In this document: positions 5,782-5,798 of the stretch, in pieces
Layout: each line of letters begins with the position of its first letter
Numbering within the stretch: position 1 is the stretch's first letter
Notes under the pieces: model-generated
The model's input: the letters and a program-made list of their open reading frames with translations, nothing else
What the model was told of the DNA's origin: nothing
Database searches by the model: none
Assembly: GCA_030055545.1 (NCBI GenBank)
Contig: JASFYK010000060.1
Span: 1 to 5,798 of the forward strand
Origin: Thermoproteota archaeon
Lineage (GTDB): Archaea > Thermoproteota > Methanomethylicia > Methanomethylicales > Methanomethylicaceae
Direction of reading: 5' to 3'
Length of the DNA: 5,798 nt
Position numbers and translations under genes: made by a program

Positions 5782-5798
5782 GTGAAGGAGCTTGCACG
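5782..5798 (+). CDS. possible start of a third operon gene, cut by window edge
   Basis: GTG at 5782 opens a frame beginning MKELA, preceded by the purine-rich GGGAGAGGG (5771-5779). The gap of 40 nt from the end of the large gene would suit an operon. Only five codons are visible, and TTG codons at 5763 and 5769 in another frame are alternatives, so neither the frame nor any product can be fixed. Confidence 0.25.

Noticed and set aside
1..5798. CRISPR arrays, insertion sequences, attachment sites
   Set aside because: No tandem short repeats, no transposase or integrase frame, and no duplicated tRNA 3' end were seen near the tRNA.

Overview
The window looks archaeal. The tRNA-Val has a D-arm of archaeal type (GTCTAG...TGGTTAGGAT). 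AT-rich TATA-like boxes lie about 25-35 nt upstream of the tRNA and of the radical SAM gene, and no bacterial -35/-10 pairs are apparent. The two secreted proteins are rich in N-glycosylation sequons. The starts I can place are TTG (three genes) and GTG (one or two genes); none is ATG. I cannot assign a lineage from the sequence alone.

Layout: the left part is read from the minus strand. It holds a class I SAM-dependent methyltransferase cut by the left edge (1-562), a tRNA-Val(GAC) with an encoded CCA (597-674) and its TATA box (701-710), a 167-nt gap with a small hairpin, and a complete radical SAM protein of the AmmeMemoRadiSam family, amrS (842-1930). A 154-nt divergent intergenic region (1931-2084) follows. 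It carries a TATA-like box for amrS enclosed by a perfect 8-bp inverted repeat (1936-1967), which looks like an operator.

The right part is read from the plus strand. It is an apparent operon of an N-terminally anchored protein of 266 aa with no recognised domain (2085-2885) and, 12 nt later, a 947-aa exported multidomain protein (2898-5741). The large protein has a signal peptide with a possible lipobox, an unrecognised N-terminal domain, a PKD domain, two InlB-like beta repeats flanking an Ig-like domain of NEW3 type, and about 390 unrecognised C-terminal residues with many cysteines and sequons. A third gene of the operon may begin at the right edge.

The left-hand genes are ordinary housekeeping or accessory enzymes and share no obvious pathway. 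The right-hand pair is the most plausible undescribed system here: two exported proteins, probably co-transcribed, that are likely to act together on the cell surface. Their function cannot be read from the sequence.
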